Notes: generated from the letters alone by a model not told the origin. Counted from the first letter of the stretch, positions 26,249 to 35,042 are shown. The stretch is 64,000 nt of DNA from Nannocystis pusilla (GCF_020073745.1 NZ_JAIRAU010000027.1:266001-330000), one strand, 5' to 3'. A program made the numbers and translations.

Positions 26249-26351
26249 GCGCCTCGCGAAGTCAGTTGCCGGCCAGGTCCCGGCCCGGTCGCGTGCCGCG
26301 ATCCGGCCGCGGCAGCGCCAGCGACGACGCCTCGACCTCCAAGGCGACGAT

Positions 26352-26407
26352 AAAGATGTCCCCGACAACAGGTTCCATGGAACATGTCCCCACGACCTCA
26401 TCGGGGC
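26352..26407. repeat. 14-bp repeat array, three clear units
   Basis: AAAGATGTCCCCGA, CAACAGGTTCCATG and GAACATGTCCCCAC in register, then a diverged unit. It is about 100 bp downstream of the 2H gene. Nothing else is recognisable between 26249 and 26539. Confidence 0.7.
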
Positions 26408-26539
26408 CGTCCGGATCCACAGCCGCGCCCGCGGCGTGCGACGGCTGCGCGGCCGACGAGGCGTGCGGACATCGAGGCTGACCGAAGAACACGCGAGAGA
26501 CGGAGTTCCCGGCCCACGACCTGCTCGACGGTTCGCCCG

Positions 26540-26842
26540 GTGCACGCCCAACGCCACGGCGACGCCGAACGGCGGGCCGTCGCTGCCGCCGAGCAACGAC
26601 ATCGGGCGCTGGCCGAGGAGGCGCCGATCGTGCTGCTCGCGCTCGACTCGGGGGAACGCTGGCCGTACTTCGCGGATGTCGATACGACCGGCGTGGCAGG
26701 TGAACCCCAGACGATCTTCATTCGACCGATGCGTCGCCTGCGAACAGGCACGCGCGACGTGGTCGCCGTTCGTGGGCTGCGCGATAAAAACGGCGAGGAG
26801 ATCCCGGCGTCGCCGCTGTTCCGCGCGCTGCGCGATGAGTGA
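26540..26842 (+). CDS. Small hypothetical protein
   Basis: Possible 100-residue soluble protein from a GTG start (MHAQRHGDAERRAVAAAEQR), continuing IVLLALDSGERWPYFADVD and ending RDKNGEEIPASPLFRALRDE. The third-position bias is mostly G/C and the C-terminal half looks like folded sequence, but no family is recognised and there is no clear ribosome-binding site. It could start at another codon or be a remnant. Confidence 0.4.
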   Translation: MHAQRHGDAERRAVAAAEQRHRALAEEAPIVLLALDSGERWPYFADVDTTGVAGEPQTIFIRPMRRLRTGTRDVVAVRGLRDKNGEEIPASPLFRALRDE

Positions 26843-27092
26843 CGACGGACGTTACGCAGCTCGAGGCCGAGCGGGGCTCGCCGAGGCAGAGGTCGGACTT
26901 CACGACGAACACCCGCCGCACTGTCTGGGCTTCGACAGGAGATGTGCTGAGGAGCCGGTCACGAGCGGCAGTTCGACGGCCAGGGCCGGCCGCCGGGCTC
27001 GCGCCACCTCGCGTCATTCACGACGTGGCATCTGCCGCGGCGCGTCCGGGACGCGCAGGGGGTGACGAGCACGGGGTGTCGCTGATCGCTAT
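26843..27092. other. Intergenic, nothing recognised
   Basis: Frames here lack consistent coding bias and no family motif is seen. It lies between the end of a small hypothetical gene and a five-unit repeat array. Confidence 0.4.
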
Positions 27093-27162
27093 GGACATGC
27101 CCCCGATAGCATGTCGTCAGGGACAGGTGATCGAGGGCATGCCCTTCGAGACATGCTCAGGG
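27093..27162. repeat. 14-bp repeat array, five units, overlapping a stop codon
   Basis: GGACATGCCCCCGA, TAGCATGTCGTCAG, GGACAGGTGATCGA, GGGCATGCCCTTCG and AGACATGCTCAGGG in register. TCA in the last unit is the stop codon of the VWA lipoprotein gene. Confidence 0.85.
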
Positions 27163-28731
27163 CGAGGCCTGCAGGGCGGGCTGCAGCATGCCGGCGAGGC
27201 AGTCGAGGGCGGGGGTGTAGTCGGCGTCGCAGACCGACTCGATGCAGCAGCGCACGGCGCGTTCGTCGACGGGGGTCTGGGGGTCGTCGGCGATGTCGAG
27301 GGCCTGGCAGACCTCCTGGATCCGCCCGGGCGGGACGGCCTGGCCGGCCGGGCCGACGCAGCCGGGGCCGACGCCGAACTCGAACTGCTTCTGCGCCGGC
27401 GAGTCGGTGTCGCCGGGGAGGATGTCGCCGGGCTGCCAGTCGCGGTAGACGAGGCCGGCGACGCCGCCCTCGAGCGGCTCGAACGGCGGGTCGCTGTTGT
27501 GGACGGTGACCTGCGGGACGCCGCCGAGGACGAGCATGACGACGTCCTTGTCGTGCACCTGCTTGAGGCCGGCGAGGAACTTGTGGTAGCGCTCGACCGG
27601 GTAGAGGACCTCCTTGTCCTCCGACATGCACCACTCGTAAACGCCGTCGTCGTCGTCGTCGGCGCAGGTCATGCCGGCGTTCCAGCAGGTGGCGCTGGTC
27701 GGCTCGGTCTTGTGGCCGTTGCTGGGGTCGGTCGGCCAGTACTTGTTGAACTCGGGGTCGTCGACCATCTTGGGGTCGAAGTAGGAGAAGTTGAGGGTCG
27801 AGCAGTCGGTCTCGTCGGTGACGAGGACGATCGCCAGCGGCGCGCCGGGGCGCAGGAACGGGCGCTCGCCGCGGTTCCACCGGGCGTCGCGGTCGAGCGC
27901 GCGCAACATGGCCTCGAGCGGCGCCTCCATGCCGCAACCGTCGATGCCCTGCGGGCCGATGCACGCCAGCGCGTCGGCGGCCGGGTCACCCTCGCCGTCA
28001 GGGTCGATGACGTTGTGGGCGGTGGGGCTGAAGTGGATGAACGGGTCGGTCGGGAACGCCGGGGCGGCCGAAGAGCAGCGCGAGGTGCAGATCTCCGGCA
28101 TCACCGGCGGGTCGGCGCCGAGGCCGGTGAACCGCTCGAGCCGCTCGGTGCACGGGGTGTCGATCGGCTCGCCGTCGGCGGCGTCGTAGTCGGGCTTCTC
28201 GAACGGGGTGCACAGGGGATGCGGCACGTCGGTGGTGGTGACCATGACGTGGACGTCGACGCCGACCAGCTTGCCGTTGGCGTCGGTGAGGTTGCGCAGC
28301 CGCGAGACGAAGGCCGGGAAGCTGTCGGCGAGCTGGCTCTGCTCCTCGCCCATGGTGCCCGAGTTGTCGATGACGAACAGGACGTCGAGCTGATCGCAGG
28401 CGCCGCCGTCGGTGCAGCCGGGCACCGGCGGGAGGTCCATGGTGGTGGTGCCGGGCCCGCCGGTGGTGGTGTCGGGCTCGCCGGTGGTGGTGGTCGCGTC
28501 GGCGGTGGTGGTCGGGAGCGGGTCGAGGGTGGTGTCGTCGACGTGCTGCGAGGTGAAGACGAGGGTGTCGGCGCCGCCGCTGTCCTGGGTGTCGCTGTCT
28601 TCGGGGAACTCGCCGAGCGGGCTCGGATCGAGCCAGCAACCGACATGAACCAAAGAACAGGCTAGCGCCACGGCGAGGCACACGCGCGCCGTGGTCGCGG
28701 AGGAGGTGCGAGGGGTGGATAAGTTAAGCAC
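27157..28731 (-). CDS. VWA-domain lipoprotein with Thr-rich stalk
   Basis: A 524-residue exported protein. The GTG start gives a signal region ending ACSLVHVGC. Next come an acidic segment and a T-T-T-x-G-x-P-rich stalk (about 75-105), then a von Willebrand A domain whose MIDAS is DNSGTMGEEQ, a D-x-S-G-T variant, followed by ten or more Cys that probably form disulfides. An acidic ADDDDDGVYEW may bind calcium. VWA lipoproteins of this type are usual in myxobacteria and are assumed to act as surface adhesins. The GTG is 25 bp after the stop of the anti-sigma-like gene, making it the last gene of the second sigma cassette. The final codons lie in a repeat array. Confidence 0.82.
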   Translation of the reverse strand: MLNLSTPRTSSATTARVCLAVALACSLVHVGCWLDPSPLGEFPEDSDTQDSGGADTLVFTSQHVDDTTLDPLPTTTADATTTTGEPDTTTGGPGTTTMDLPPVPGCTDGGACDQLDVLFVIDNSGTMGEEQSQLADSFPAFVSRLRNLTDANGKLVGVDVHVMVTTTDVPHPLCTPFEKPDYDAADGEPIDTPCTERLERFTGLGADPPVMPEICTSRCSSAAPAFPTDPFIHFSPTAHNVIDPDGEGDPAADALACIGPQGIDGCGMEAPLEAMLRALDRDARWNRGERPFLRPGAPLAIVLVTDETDCSTLNFSYFDPKMVDDPEFNKYWPTDPSNGHKTEPTSATCWNAGMTCADDDDDGVYEWCMSEDKEVLYPVERYHKFLAGLKQVHDKDVVMLVLGGVPQVTVHNSDPPFEPLEGGVAGLVYRDWQPGDILPGDTDSPAQKQFEFGVGPGCVGPAGQAVPPGRIQEVCQALDIADDPQTPVDERAVRCCIESVCDADYTPALDCLAGMLQPALQASP

Positions 28732-28756
28732 GGGTGGTCTCACCCGCCGGGGCGGG

Positions 28757-29479
28757 TCACGGCTGCGTGGCCGGTGCGGTACAGAGCGCCGCCGCGCGCT
28801 CGACCAGTGGCGAGCCCGGGAAGCGCTTGGGATAGGTGGCGGCCAGCTGGCGCGCGGCGTCGCGTTGGCCCATCGCACAGCGGGCCTCGATCTCCAGCAG
28901 GCCGCGCTCGGCGGCGAGGATGCCGGTGGGGAACCGCCGCGCGTGCTCCTCGAGCAGCTGTAGCCGCTCGTCCGGCTCGGCCAGCTTGGCCCGCCGCAAC
29001 AGGTCGACCTCGGCGGCGACGCTGTCCTCGCGCGCCGGCTTGCGCGACTTGGAGGTGTCCGAAGAGACAGGTTTGTCCGCGGGCGCCTCGACGGCGGTGG
29101 TGTCGAGCGGGGCCTCGACGACCTCGGGCGGCGGCGCCGGCCGGCCGGGGGCGCGCCCGGGCTCCGCGGTGCGCGGGACGGCGCCGCCCTGGGCCTGGTA
29201 CGGGGCGGCGACGTGGGTGGTCGGCGACTCGCCGCCGCCGCCGTGCATGACGGCCCAGGTGAGCGCCAGCAAGACCCCCGCGGCCAGGGCGAAGCCGGCG
29301 AGCACGCGCGGGGCGAGCCGCGGACGACTCGGGGCCTCGTCGTCGAGGTCGTCGCTGCCGACCTCGTCGAAGCGCTGCTCGAGCGCCGCGAGGCAGCGGT
29401 CGGCGATCACGCGGCTCGGCGACTCGGCGCTGCGAAATGCGGCCAGACGCGCCCGCGCCTCCGAACTCAGCGGTTCCAT
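28757..29479 (-). CDS. Membrane partner of the ECF sigma factor (anti-sigma-like)
   Basis: A 240-residue single-pass membrane protein. The cytoplasmic N terminus is about 57 residues; a hydrophobic segment lies at about 58-78 (VLAGFALAAGVLLALTWAVM), then a Pro/Ala linker and a C-terminal helical region (about 155-240). Its start overlaps the end of the sigma gene by 13 bp, typical for anti-sigma factors, but no zinc-binding ASD motif (H-x3-C-x2-C) is visible, so the family is not a classical one. The C-terminal region is homologous to the tail of the fused protein at 1342-2547. A repeat pair (TGTCCGAAGAGACAGGT) falls in the linker. Confidence 0.75.
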   Translation of the reverse strand: MEPLSSEARARLAAFRSAESPSRVIADRCLAALEQRFDEVGSDDLDDEAPSRPRLAPRVLAGFALAAGVLLALTWAVMHGGGGESPTTHVAAPYQAQGGAVPRTAEPGRAPGRPAPPPEVVEAPLDTTAVEAPADKPVSSDTSKSRKPAREDSVAAEVDLLRRAKLAEPDERLQLLEEHARRFPTGILAAERGLLEIEARCAMGQRDAARQLAATYPKRFPGSPLVERAAALCTAPATQP

Positions 29480-30033
29480 GCTGCTTGCCTCCCATCCGCC
29501 TTCTCGGTCTCGGCGATCGCCCGCTCGAACTCGGCGCGGGCGGCTCGTAGACGCGAATACACGGTGTTCAACTTGACATCGAGGGCCTGGGAGATCTCCG
29601 GCGCCGTGAAGCCCTCGAGGTCGGCGAGGATGAAGACCATGCGCTTGTCCTGGTCGAGGCTGTCGAGGAAGCGCTGCACGAAGTCGGCGGCCTCCGCTCG
29701 CTCGGCCACGCGCTCGCGCGGCTGGTGGTTGTGGACGACGGCGAACGCCTGGATCCGGCGCTCGTGACGCCGCAGGCCGCGGCGGAAATCGCTGGCCACT
29801 CGCCGCGCGGTGCCGAACAGCCAGCTCCGCAGCGAGATCTGCGGGTCGAGCCCGGGCAGGCGGCGGTGGAGCACGAGGAACACGTCCTGGGCGGCGTCCT
29901 CCAGTTGGTCGTAGGGCACCCCGAGGCGGCGGAGGATCCGCCAGACGAGGTCGAAGTAGGCGTAGTACACGGTGACGAACCCGCGCTGCGCGTGCTCTTC
30001 GGGGCCAGAGGTGGGCGGCTGAACCTTCAGCAC
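29467..30033 (-). CDS. ECF-type RNA polymerase sigma factor
   Basis: A 188-residue ECF sigma factor. Region 2 spans about 22-88 (YFDLVWRILRR, DAAQDVFLVLHRRLP, SLRSWLFGTARRVASDF) and region 4 about 115-175 (FLDSLDQDKRMVFILADLEG, APEISQALDVKLNTVYSRLR). It recruits RNA polymerase to unknown promoters. GTG start; the preceding barrel-like gene ends 13 bp upstream. It is a paralogue of the sigma domain at 1342-2547, with the same L-N-T-V-Y-S-R-L-R-A-A-R region 4.2. Activity is likely controlled by the overlapping downstream membrane protein. Confidence 0.93.
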   Translation of the reverse strand: MLKVQPPTSGPEEHAQRGFVTVYYAYFDLVWRILRRLGVPYDQLEDAAQDVFLVLHRRLPGLDPQISLRSWLFGTARRVASDFRRGLRRHERRIQAFAVVHNHQPRERVAERAEAADFVQRFLDSLDQDKRMVFILADLEGFTAPEISQALDVKLNTVYSRLRAARAEFERAIAETEKADGRQAAWNR

Positions 30034-30046
30034 GGCAGTTACTTAC

Positions 30047-31114
30047 TCATCGTGGCCGGGCCGGAGTGGATCCGTCACGCCGGGCCCCGGGGCCGAAGCG
30101 AATCTCGAGGCCGCCGCCGACGCGGACCCCGACGGGCTGGGTGATGTGGACGAGTTGGTCGCTGACGGTGAAGGGGGCGCGCAGGGGGGCGACCACGAAC
30201 TCGGAGCGCAGGCCGAGGCCGACCCGCGGGTGCGGCGACCAGACGAGACCCAGGCCGAGGAGGATGGCGAACCACGGCGGGCGGGCGCTCCGGGGATCGA
30301 CGGTGATGCCGTCGCCGACGGCGAGGAACTGTCCGCCCTCGAGCCCGAGGCACAGCGGGATCTCGAGGACGCTGCGGACGAAGCGGACGCAGCCGCGTAC
30401 GCCGAGGGCCCAGCGAGCGACCACGCCGACGCGATCGCCCCGGAAGGTGAGCGGCCGCGGGGGCATGTAGAGGCCGACGGCCTCGATCCGCAGGCGGCGG
30501 TGGAGGACGCCGAGAGCTCCGCCGACGTCGCCGGCGACGGTCTGGGTGGCGCCGGCGTCGATGCCTCCGTCGACGCGCACGAACACGCTGGTGTGGCGCG
30601 GGCGGGCGACGGGCGCCGGCGTAGGCGGCCAGGGCCGGTCGGGGTCGGCCTTCGCGGGCTCGTCGGGCGCGGGCCCGGGGACGGGCTCGGGTTCGACGAG
30701 CTCGGGCGGCGGGCCGGGGACGTCGACCGGCGGTGCGGGGACGGGCGGAGCGGGCTCGGACTCGGGCTCGGGTGCGGGTGGCGCCGGCGCGAGCGAGCCG
30801 GCGAACTCGAGCGGGTCGATGGCGATGGCGATGATCAGCGCGGCGGCGCCGTCGAGCGAGTCGCAGGCGTCGGCGCGCTCGACCCGGCGCTGGGTGAGTC
30901 GGCGCGTGTGGATGTCGAGCCGCAGCTCGTAGCGGCCTCCGACCCGCCGGACGACGCCACGCACGCGCACGCCCTCGAGGTCGGGCGGCCGCGTCAAGGC
31001 GGCGAGGGCGTCGAGGACGTCGGCGCGGGTCGGACAACCCTCGGGCGCGCGCCACTCGATCGCGGGGGGACCGGCGACCGCCAGCAGGAGCAGCGCAGAG
31101 GTCGGGCCGAGCAT
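30047..31114 (-). CDS. Secreted, probable beta-barrel protein (paralogue of the 2.6-3.7 kb protein)
   Basis: A 355-residue protein. A short signal (MLGPTSALLLLAVAGPPA) precedes a globular region with APEGCPTRADVLDALAALT, YELRLDIHT and a conserved DACDSLDG Cys, then a Pro/Glu-rich linker (about 108-150) and a Gly-rich barrel-like C terminus ending RVGGGLEIRFGPGA. Motifs and order match the other copy closely, though the linkers differ. It starts the second sigma cassette. If envelope-located, it may be the sensed component or a target of the regulation; neither can be decided from sequence. Confidence 0.75.
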   Translation of the reverse strand: MLGPTSALLLLAVAGPPAIEWRAPEGCPTRADVLDALAALTRPPDLEGVRVRGVVRRVGGRYELRLDIHTRRLTQRRVERADACDSLDGAAALIIAIAIDPLEFAGSLAPAPPAPEPESEPAPPVPAPPVDVPGPPPELVEPEPVPGPAPDEPAKADPDRPWPPTPAPVARPRHTSVFVRVDGGIDAGATQTVAGDVGGALGVLHRRLRIEAVGLYMPPRPLTFRGDRVGVVARWALGVRGCVRFVRSVLEIPLCLGLEGGQFLAVGDGITVDPRSARPPWFAILLGLGLVWSPHPRVGLGLRSEFVVAPLRAPFTVSDQLVHITQPVGVRVGGGLEIRFGPGARRDGSTPARPR

Positions 31115-31457
31115 GATCGCAGCAGCCTCGGATGATAGGCGCGGCCCCGGCCGGGACGCCAGGGGCTCGCAGCGAGAGCGGCGGTGAGTTGTCCGCGCGC
31201 GCGCGTGGCTGTCTCTTGGGACATGTGATTCGCCGGCGTCGGGCGGATCCGCCCACCCGCTCGCACCCGTGACCTCGGCAATTCGCGTCGCGAGCCGCGC
31301 GAAACATGCCGGCCGCGGCCTCGCTCGCGCCCGCGCGCAGGGGGCCGTGCGTGGCGTGTCCGCCGGGTGTCAGGACCAGCCCCGCGGAGGCGTTGAGGGC
31401 TGCACGCCGAGGCACGAGGCTGTCACAGTGGCCGGTGCCCGGTTGAAGGAGACGCGC
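31115..31457. other. Divergent intergenic region with one repeat pair
   Basis: No gene seen. The pair GTGGCTGTCTCTTG, GGACATGTGATTCG (31205-31232) is a member of the 14-bp family, here between two divergent gene starts. The ribosome-binding site GAAGGAG for the VWA gene is at the right end. Confidence 0.5.
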
Positions 31458-33593
31458 ATGAACCCGTGGATGAAGTGGATCCTCCTGGCGACCCCGCTCG
31501 CGCTGACGCAGTGCCGCTCGAGCTCGGTGGCCCCCATCGGCACCGTGACCCCCGACGGCAACGACAACGGGAACCTGGCCCATGGGCAAGGGAACGTGGC
31601 CTACGAGGCGCCGCCGCACACGTTCTCGCCGCGTCCGCACCCGCCGCGGAGCCGCGGCGACGCGCCGCCGCCGAACCTGGCGGCGCTGCCGAAGATGGTG
31701 CAGCGCATGGACCAGTGCTACGGAGGCAGCGGCGGGGCGGTGGCCACGGGCGGGTCGCCGATCGCCAAGGCGCCGAGCAAGCCGGCGCCGCCGAAGCCGG
31801 CGTACAAGCAGGTGAAGTACAACCAGGGGACGTCGACGTCGCCGTCGTCGCCGTCGCCGGTGCAGACGAAGGGCGGCGGCGGGATCGCTGCGGGGCGCGG
31901 CAGCAGCAGCGGATACGACGGGGACGCGACGGCCCGGCCGTCGCCGCCGGCTCCGCCGGCGACGCAGACCAAAGTCGCGAGCGCCGAGCGGGCCGAGGCG
32001 CCCGGTGACGCGAGGATGTCCCGGACCGAGAAGAAGAAGAAGGACCGGGGGCGCGACAGGGCGCCCGAGGAGGCCCCGGCCGCGGCCGCGCCGAGTATGG
32101 CCGAGGGGCAGGTGGCCTACGGCGGGGCGGAGGACGAGAGCTCCGTGGCGTACGAGCCGATGCCGCAGCCCGACGCCGAGCAGTACAGCGACTGGGGACA
32201 GGCGACGTACCTGTCGAACGACGACACGATGAGCCTGTCGTCGGCGCAGCGGGTGATCTTCGCCATCGACAAGTTCTTGCCGGTGCCGCTCGAGCACATC
32301 CGTCCGCACGAGCTCCTGAACTACTTCTCGTTCGAGACGGCCGAGGTGGCGGCGACCGACGACTTCTCGGTGCTGCCGGAGATCGCCAAGGATCCGAAGC
32401 AGGAGGGCATCTACAACCTGGCGCTGGCGATCCGCGGGCGCCCGGTCGACAAGCAGGCGCGGCGCAACGGCAACCTGACGTTCGTGGTCGACCGCTCGGG
32501 CTCGATGAGCGACGAGGGCCGCATGGACTACCTCAAGCGCGGCATGCGGCGGATGATCGGCGAGCTCAAGACCGGCGACCTCGTCAACGTGGTGCTGTTC
32601 GACCACGAGGTGTGCGTCCCGCTCGAGAACTTCGTGGTCGGCCGCGACAAGCCGGAGACGCTCGAGCGGGCGATCGACAAGATGAGGCCGCGCGGGTCGA
32701 CGGACGTGCACGCCGGGCTGACCCGCGGCTACGAGCTGGCCGACCGCGGCTACCAGCCGACCTACAACAACCGGGTGGTGCTGGTCACCGACGCGCTGGC
32801 CAACACCGGCAACACCGACCCGCGGACGATGGCGATGGTCGCCAGGTACTACGACGAGCGCAAGATCAGGCTGTCGGGCGTGGGCGTGGGCACGGAGTTC
32901 AACGACGCGCTGCTCGACAAGCTGACCGAGCGCGGCAAGGGAGCGTACGTGTTCCTCGGCTCGGAGGCGGAGGTCGACGCGGTGTTCGGGCCGCGCTTCA
33001 TCTCGCTGCTCGAGACGACGGCGATGGACGTGCACTTCCAGCTGCACCTGCCGCCGTCGCTGCGCATGAACGTGTTCTACGGCGAGGAGAGCTCGGCGGT
33101 GAAGGAGGACGTGCAGGCGATCCACTACTTCGCCAACACCTCGCAGCTGTTCCTGTCGGACGTGATGGCCCGCGGCGGCAGGCTGCGCCCGCAGGACCAG
33201 ATCATGCTGACCATCGAGTACGAGGACCCGGAGTCGGGGCAGAAGATGCTCGAGGAGCGGGCGTTCTCGCTGGCGGAGATCGAGCGCGAGGCCTACAACA
33301 TCCGCAAGGGCCGGCTGCTGATCGCGTGGGCCGACCGGCTGGCGCTGATGGCCTCGCGGCCGCAGCCGATCGGCACCCGGCCGGTCGCCGGGGCCTGGAT
33401 CGACGCCGACGGCTGGCAGCAGTGCGAGCAGGGCAAGGCTGACCTCCGGGACATGTCCCAGGGGATGAACGACCCCGAGGTCACGCGCGTGGTCTCGCTG
33501 TGGGACAAGTTCTGCGCCCGCTACGAGCAGCCGCGCAACCCGGTCCGCCGCACGCCGGCGGCCCAGCCTGACGGCTGGCCCTCGGCCCGCTGA
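31458..33593 (+). CDS. VWA-domain lipoprotein, YfbK-like
   Basis: A 711-residue protein with a short signal ending in LALTQC (an unusual lipobox), then about 200 residues of Pro/Gly/Ser-rich low-complexity sequence with a basic patch (RTEKKKKDRGRDR). The C-terminal 450 residues match the YfbK/VWA family: ELLNYFSFE before the domain, MIDAS VVDRSGSMSDEGRMDYL with the full D-x-S-x-S, then VLVTDALANTGNTDP, and the C-terminal cap (LRPQDQIMLTIEYEDPESG). GAAGGAG precedes the ATG at ideal distance. Family members are periplasmic or surface proteins of unknown function. A 14-bp unit in the coding end gives DLRDMSQGM. Confidence 0.88.
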   Translation: MNPWMKWILLATPLALTQCRSSSVAPIGTVTPDGNDNGNLAHGQGNVAYEAPPHTFSPRPHPPRSRGDAPPPNLAALPKMVQRMDQCYGGSGGAVATGGSPIAKAPSKPAPPKPAYKQVKYNQGTSTSPSSPSPVQTKGGGGIAAGRGSSSGYDGDATARPSPPAPPATQTKVASAERAEAPGDARMSRTEKKKKDRGRDRAPEEAPAAAAPSMAEGQVAYGGAEDESSVAYEPMPQPDAEQYSDWGQATYLSNDDTMSLSSAQRVIFAIDKFLPVPLEHIRPHELLNYFSFETAEVAATDDFSVLPEIAKDPKQEGIYNLALAIRGRPVDKQARRNGNLTFVVDRSGSMSDEGRMDYLKRGMRRMIGELKTGDLVNVVLFDHEVCVPLENFVVGRDKPETLERAIDKMRPRGSTDVHAGLTRGYELADRGYQPTYNNRVVLVTDALANTGNTDPRTMAMVARYYDERKIRLSGVGVGTEFNDALLDKLTERGKGAYVFLGSEAEVDAVFGPRFISLLETTAMDVHFQLHLPPSLRMNVFYGEESSAVKEDVQAIHYFANTSQLFLSDVMARGGRLRPQDQIMLTIEYEDPESGQKMLEERAFSLAEIEREAYNIRKGRLLIAWADRLALMASRPQPIGTRPVAGAWIDADGWQQCEQGKADLRDMSQGMNDPEVTRVVSLWDKFCARYEQPRNPVRRTPAAQPDGWPSAR

Positions 33594-33602
33594 GGACGGA
33601 CG

Positions 33603-33638
33603 GGGCCGCGGCGGCGCCCGGGCGCCGGGCCGCGGCCC
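33603..33638 (+). terminator. Strong GC-rich stem-loop after the VWA gene
   Basis: GGGCCGCGG and CCGCGGCCC form a 9-bp outer stem around the self-complementary GGCGCCCGGGCGCC, then TGGTCTTTG follows. It begins 9 bp after the stop codon. This is an intrinsic terminator candidate, although the T-run is weak. Confidence 0.5.
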
Positions 33639-33647
33639 TGGTCTTTG

Positions 33648-33689
33648 AGTCATGGCTCGTGGGCCATGTCTCTCGGGTCACATGCAGAC
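33648..33689. repeat. 14-bp repeat array, three units, overlapping a stop codon
   Basis: AGTCATGGCTCGTG, GGCCATGTCTCTCG and GGTCACATGCAGAC lie between convergent genes. TCA in the last unit is the stop codon of the Cys-rich lipoprotein gene. Confidence 0.75.
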
Positions 33690-34436
33690 GGGCGAGCCGA
33701 CGAGGGTGTGGCCGCAGTGGACCTCGGCGTCGCCGGGGCTGGTGGCGGCGATCATGAGGTGGTAGATCCGGCAGGCGAGCGTGTCGCCGGCGGCGTCCTC
33801 GGTGTTGTAGGGCTCGGTGTCGGGGAAGACCTGGCAGTTCCCCAGGCACTCGTCGACGGTCGGGTGCTCGGCGGGGCAGATCGAGTTGGCGATCGCGCAG
33901 AAGCCCTCGCAGTTCTGGCCGCACGCGCCGGCGCCGCTGGGGCCGGCGTGGACGCAGTGCACGACCGGATCGATCGAGGCCATGCCGGCGTGGTAGATCC
34001 GGCACGACAGCGAGTTGCCCGAGGTCTCGCCGGGGTTGCCCGGGGGCATGCCGCCGCAGGCGCCGAGGCAGCTCTCGACGCTGGTGTACTGGGCGTTGGT
34101 GCCGCCGCAGGCGGCCATCATCGCCGAGCAGTACATCTCGCAGCCGGGGTTGCCCTCGCCGGTGGTGGTGGTGGTCGTGGCCGGCGGCTCGCCGGTAGTC
34201 TGCGTCGCCGGGCCGGTCGAGGTGGCCCAGGTGGTCGGCTCCTCGGTGGTCCAGCCGGTCGAGGTGGAGCCGGTGGTGGTGGTGGTCGAGGTGTCGTCGC
34301 CGCTGACCTGGCTGGCGGACCCGGTGGTGAGCACGGTGGCGCTCGAGGTCGAGTCGGTGTCCTCGCCGCGAGAGTCGTCGAAGCAGGCGGCGAGCAGGAG
34401 CGAGGCGAACAGGGGGACGAGGGCGCGAGAGATCAT
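33678..34436 (-). CDS. Cys-rich duplicated-domain lipoprotein with Thr-rich stalk
   Basis: A 252-residue lipoprotein (LFASLLLAACFDD). A Ser/Thr-rich stalk occupies about 25-95. The rest is two tandem copies of a domain of about 70 residues, each with six or more Cys: a C-x3-C start, then V-x-x-C-L-G-x-C, later L-(S/A)-C-R-I-Y-H and V-H-C-x-H. Disulfide-rich duplicated modules of this sort are common on myxobacterial surface lipoproteins; function unknown. ATG at 34436. The following 285 bp contain no gene but carry two repeat pairs. Confidence 0.78.
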   Translation of the reverse strand: MISRALVPLFASLLLAACFDDSRGEDTDSTSSATVLTTGSASQVSGDDTSTTTTTGSTSTGWTTEEPTTWATSTGPATQTTGEPPATTTTTTGEGNPGCEMYCSAMMAACGGTNAQYTSVESCLGACGGMPPGNPGETSGNSLSCRIYHAGMASIDPVVHCVHAGPSGAGACGQNCEGFCAIANSICPAEHPTVDECLGNCQVFPDTEPYNTEDAAGDTLACRIYHLMIAATSPGDAEVHCGHTLVGSPVCM

Positions 34437-34691
34437 GCGGAGGCCTTGCGTGGCGGCGTGAACCGGCGTGGTTGGAGGGACATGTCTTTACATACAGACG
34501 GGGAGGTCCTGGGCGGTCGAGGCCGCGTCGGTGCCGGTGCCCTCGTCGCCCGGCCCGGCCTTGCGACCGACGGGCGTGAAGGCGAGGACGAGCGCGGAAC
34601 CGGACCTCACCATGACGACCGCAGTCTCGCGCCCGGCCGATCGCGTTGTCAACCGGGGCCGGTGGGGCCCCGCGCCCGCAGAGGTCCGGGA

Positions 34692-34719
34692 TAACCTGTC
34701 CGAAAGGACATCTGCGATC
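34692..34719. repeat. 14-bp repeat pair
   Basis: TAACCTGTCCGAAA and GGACATCTGCGATC, in register, just before the stop codon of the small lipoprotein gene. A lone unit, GGACATGTCTTTACATA, is near 34483. Otherwise 34437-34691 holds no visible gene. Confidence 0.6.
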
Positions 34720-34721
34720 GA

Positions 34722-35042
34722 TCACCGCAGGCAGACGTGGCTGATCTCCTCGGCGGAGACGGCCCTGGCGACGCACTCGCGCGCACCTGGCGGCAGGGAC
34801 AGGCCCTCGCAGCGCTGCAGCTCGGGGGCGAATCGGCGCGCGAACTCCTGCTGCTTGCGGCGCGCGAGCTCGGGGTCGCGGTAGCCCTGCTCGGCCAGCT
34901 CGAGGGCGACGATCCGGTCGAGGATGAGCGCGCAGTCGTCGGCGTCGGCCCGCTCGGAGCGGCAGGTCAGCAGCGCGAGGGCGAGCCCCAGCGGGGCCAG
35001 CCGAGGCCGTGTCCTTGCAGACATGTCCTGAGGGGCAGTCAT
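34722..35042 (-). CDS. Small lipoprotein at the end of the Exb/TonB operon
   Basis: A 106-residue protein whose ATG overlaps the TGA of the TonB gene as ATGA, so translation is coupled. An alternative ATG (MSARTRPR) is six codons later. A signal region ends LALALLTC; the mature part is short, helical and has three further Cys (DDCALIL, LQRCEGL, ARECVARA, HVCLR). It may be a TolC- or Pal-like accessory or a plug for the transport complex, but no family is recognised. Its first codons are in the repeat array. Confidence 0.65.
   Translation of the reverse strand: MTAPQDMSARTRPRLAPLGLALALLTCRSERADADDCALILDRIVALELAEQGYRDPELARRKQQEFARRFAPELQRCEGLSLPPGARECVARAVSAEEISHVCLR

Noticed and set aside
26843..27092. 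A gene in the 26.8-27.1 kb gap on either strand
   Set aside because: Candidate frames have no coding bias, no ribosome-binding site and no motif.
28757..29479. Classical zinc-binding anti-sigma factor
   Set aside because: Position and overlap fit, but the H-x3-C-x2-C motif is absent; called anti-sigma-like only.
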